Assembly: GCF_963677725.1 (NCBI RefSeq)
Contig: NZ_OY782507.1
Location: forward strand, 2,914,001-2,978,000
Length of the DNA stretch: 64,000 bases
Origin: an uncultured Cohaesibacter sp.
GTDB taxonomy: Bacteria > Pseudomonadota > Alphaproteobacteria > Rhizobiales > Cohaesibacteraceae
Direction of reading: 5' to 3'
The position numbers were made by a program, and so were the translations under genes. Shown in pieces: positions 63,148 to 64,000 of this stretch (position 1 is the first letter of the stretch; each line of letters begins with the position of its first letter). The notes beneath the pieces were generated by a model. The model made no database searches, had not been told where the DNA came from, and saw nothing but the letters and a program-made list of their open reading frames with translations.

Positions 63148-64000
63148 GGCAGGACCTTGTCAAAGGCAATGCGGAGCTTGGAGATCAGTTCTGCGATATG
63201 ACTGTCTTCAATGATGAAGGCCGGGGCCAGCAGGATATGGTCGCCACGGCCACCGTCAATGGTGCCGCTCATGGGGTAGCAGATGAGACCAGCCTGGAAG
63301 GTTTCCTTCTTGAGCTGCTTGGCAATGGCCTTGGCCGGGTCAAACGGGGCTTTGGTTTCGCGATCTTCGACTATCTCAATGCCGATAAACAGGCCTCGTC
63401 CGCGAATGTCGCCGACATGGGCATGCTGACCAAAGGCCTCGATGAGTGCCGCTTTGAGTTTCTCACCCATCATCCGGCTGCGCTCGGCCAGTCCGCCATC
63501 GGTGAGTTTGGTGACGACGGCAAGGGCTGCTGCTGCTGCTGTTGGATGGCCCATATAGGTGTGGCCATGCTGGAAGAAGCCCGACCCGCTTTCAATGGCG
63601 TCATAGATTGTCTGGGTACAAAGGGTTGCGCCAATTGGCTGATAGCCTGCGCCCAACCCCTTGGCAATGGTCAGGATGTCCGGCGCTATGCCGTCCTGTT
63701 CGCAGGCAAACAGGGTGCCGGTGCGGCCCATGCCACACATGACCTCATCGAGAATGAGCAGAATGCCATGGTGATCGCAGATCTCGCGGATGCGCTTGAA
63801 ATATCCCTCCACCGGCGGCAAGGCGCCAGCGGTGGCTCCAACCACAGGCTCGGCAATGAAGGCCATCACCGTGTCAGCGCCAACCCGCTCGATTTCGGCT
63901 TCCAACTCATTGGCAACCCGCTGGCCATAGTCAAAAGCGCTCTCATCTGCCCGACGGTCCCGATATTCATAGCAAGGGGCGATGTGGCTGGTTTCGATCA
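63144..64000 (-). CDS. Class III aminotransferase, 5'-truncated by the window edge
   Basis: Partial PLP-dependent class III aminotransferase; the frame runs past the window end (the first residues visible include SHIAPCYEYRDRRADESAF), so the 63905 Met is not the real start. The visible 285 residues contain the PLP Lys in TIAKGLGAGYQPIG, the LILDEVMCGMGRTG segment and the C-terminal domain. Such enzymes deaminate omega-amino acids or diamines. It overlaps the BKACE gene by four bases, so they share a pathway. Confidence 0.88.
   Translation of the reverse strand, partial: IETSHIAPCYEYRDRRADESAFDYGQRVANELEAEIERVGADTVMAFIAEPVVGATAGALPPVEGYFKRIREICDHHGILLILDEVMCGMGRTGTLFACEQDGIAPDILTIAKGLGAGYQPIGATLCTQTIYDAIESGSGFFQHGHTYMGHPTAAAAALAVVTKLTDGGLAERSRMMGEKLKAALIEAFGQHAHVGDIRGRGLFIGIEIVEDRETKAPFDPAKAIAKQLKKETFQAGLICYPMSGTIDGGRGDHILLAPAFIIEDSHIAELISKLRIAFDKVLP

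Noticed and set aside
1..64000. tRNA, rRNA, intact prophage or integrase genes
   Set aside because: No such gene or attachment-site repeat was recognised by reading either strand; short RNAs could still have been missed.

Overview
The window looks like a chromosome segment of a heterotrophic, sulfur-oxidising alphaproteobacterium, most likely a marine member of the Hyphomicrobiales (Rhizobiales). The reasons are a Paracoccus-type sox gene order, many TRAP, tripartite-tricarboxylate (TTT) and ABC solute transporters, and a moderately high GC content. Genus cannot be fixed from the sequence alone. I see no rRNA, tRNA, CRISPR array or intact mobile element.

Region 1 (1-12.3 kb) is a nutrient-uptake and amino/imino-acid catabolism block. 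It holds a TRAP binding protein, an amidase, an AraC regulator, and a minus-strand run of ornithine-cyclodeaminase-like protein, RidA, DadA-like FAD oxidoreductase and TctC/TctB/TctA importer, then an SMP-30 lactonase. tctA is split into two overlapping frames, and a short TRAP permease (DctM) remnant lies before the lactonase.

Region 2 (12.3-17.3 kb) has a DUF6653 membrane protein, an unknown protein, a 591-residue in-frame fusion of a MarR regulator to a GH13 alpha-amylase-type enzyme with a palindrome abutting its start codon, a VOC protein and a CYTH protein.

Region 3 (17.5-28.7 kb) is carbohydrate metabolism. A LacI regulator is divergent from an operon for a RhaS/LsrB-type ABC importer plus DhaK and DhaL kinase subunits. 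Next comes an SDR / LysR / aldo-keto reductase group with two matching GTTGA-N7-TCAAC palindromes, one at each promoter.

Region 4 (28.8-43.3 kb) is mixed: a short dihaem cytochrome with an unknown secreted partner, a His-rich CbiX-type chelatase, moeA, a YjbQ protein, a hydroxyproline-type epimerase with a DHDPS-family enzyme, a chemotaxis receptor broken by a 1-nt frameshift, monomeric NADP-isocitrate dehydrogenase, a YheT hydrolase and inositol 2-dehydrogenase.

Region 5 (43.3-59.1 kb) is a complete sox cluster for thiosulfate/sulfide oxidation. soxS-soxR-soxT run left; soxV-W-X-Y-Z-A-B-C-D-E-F, a DUF302 gene and a second soxT-like gene run right; soxH and soxG lie inverted at the end. SoxR has the two persulfide-sensing Cys (C45 and C111) of the SqrR/BigR type, and ATTC-N8-GAAT-like palindromes precede soxS/soxV, soxX and soxB. 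SoxXA, SoxYZ, SoxB and SoxCD carry out the periplasmic cycle, SoxV/W/S supply reductant, SoxEF probably oxidises sulfide, and the two SoxT proteins probably move sulfur compounds.

Region 6 (59.4-64 kb) has a CHASE2 / degenerate GGDEF / intact EAL protein and an overlapping BKACE plus class-III aminotransferase pair, the latter cut by the window end.
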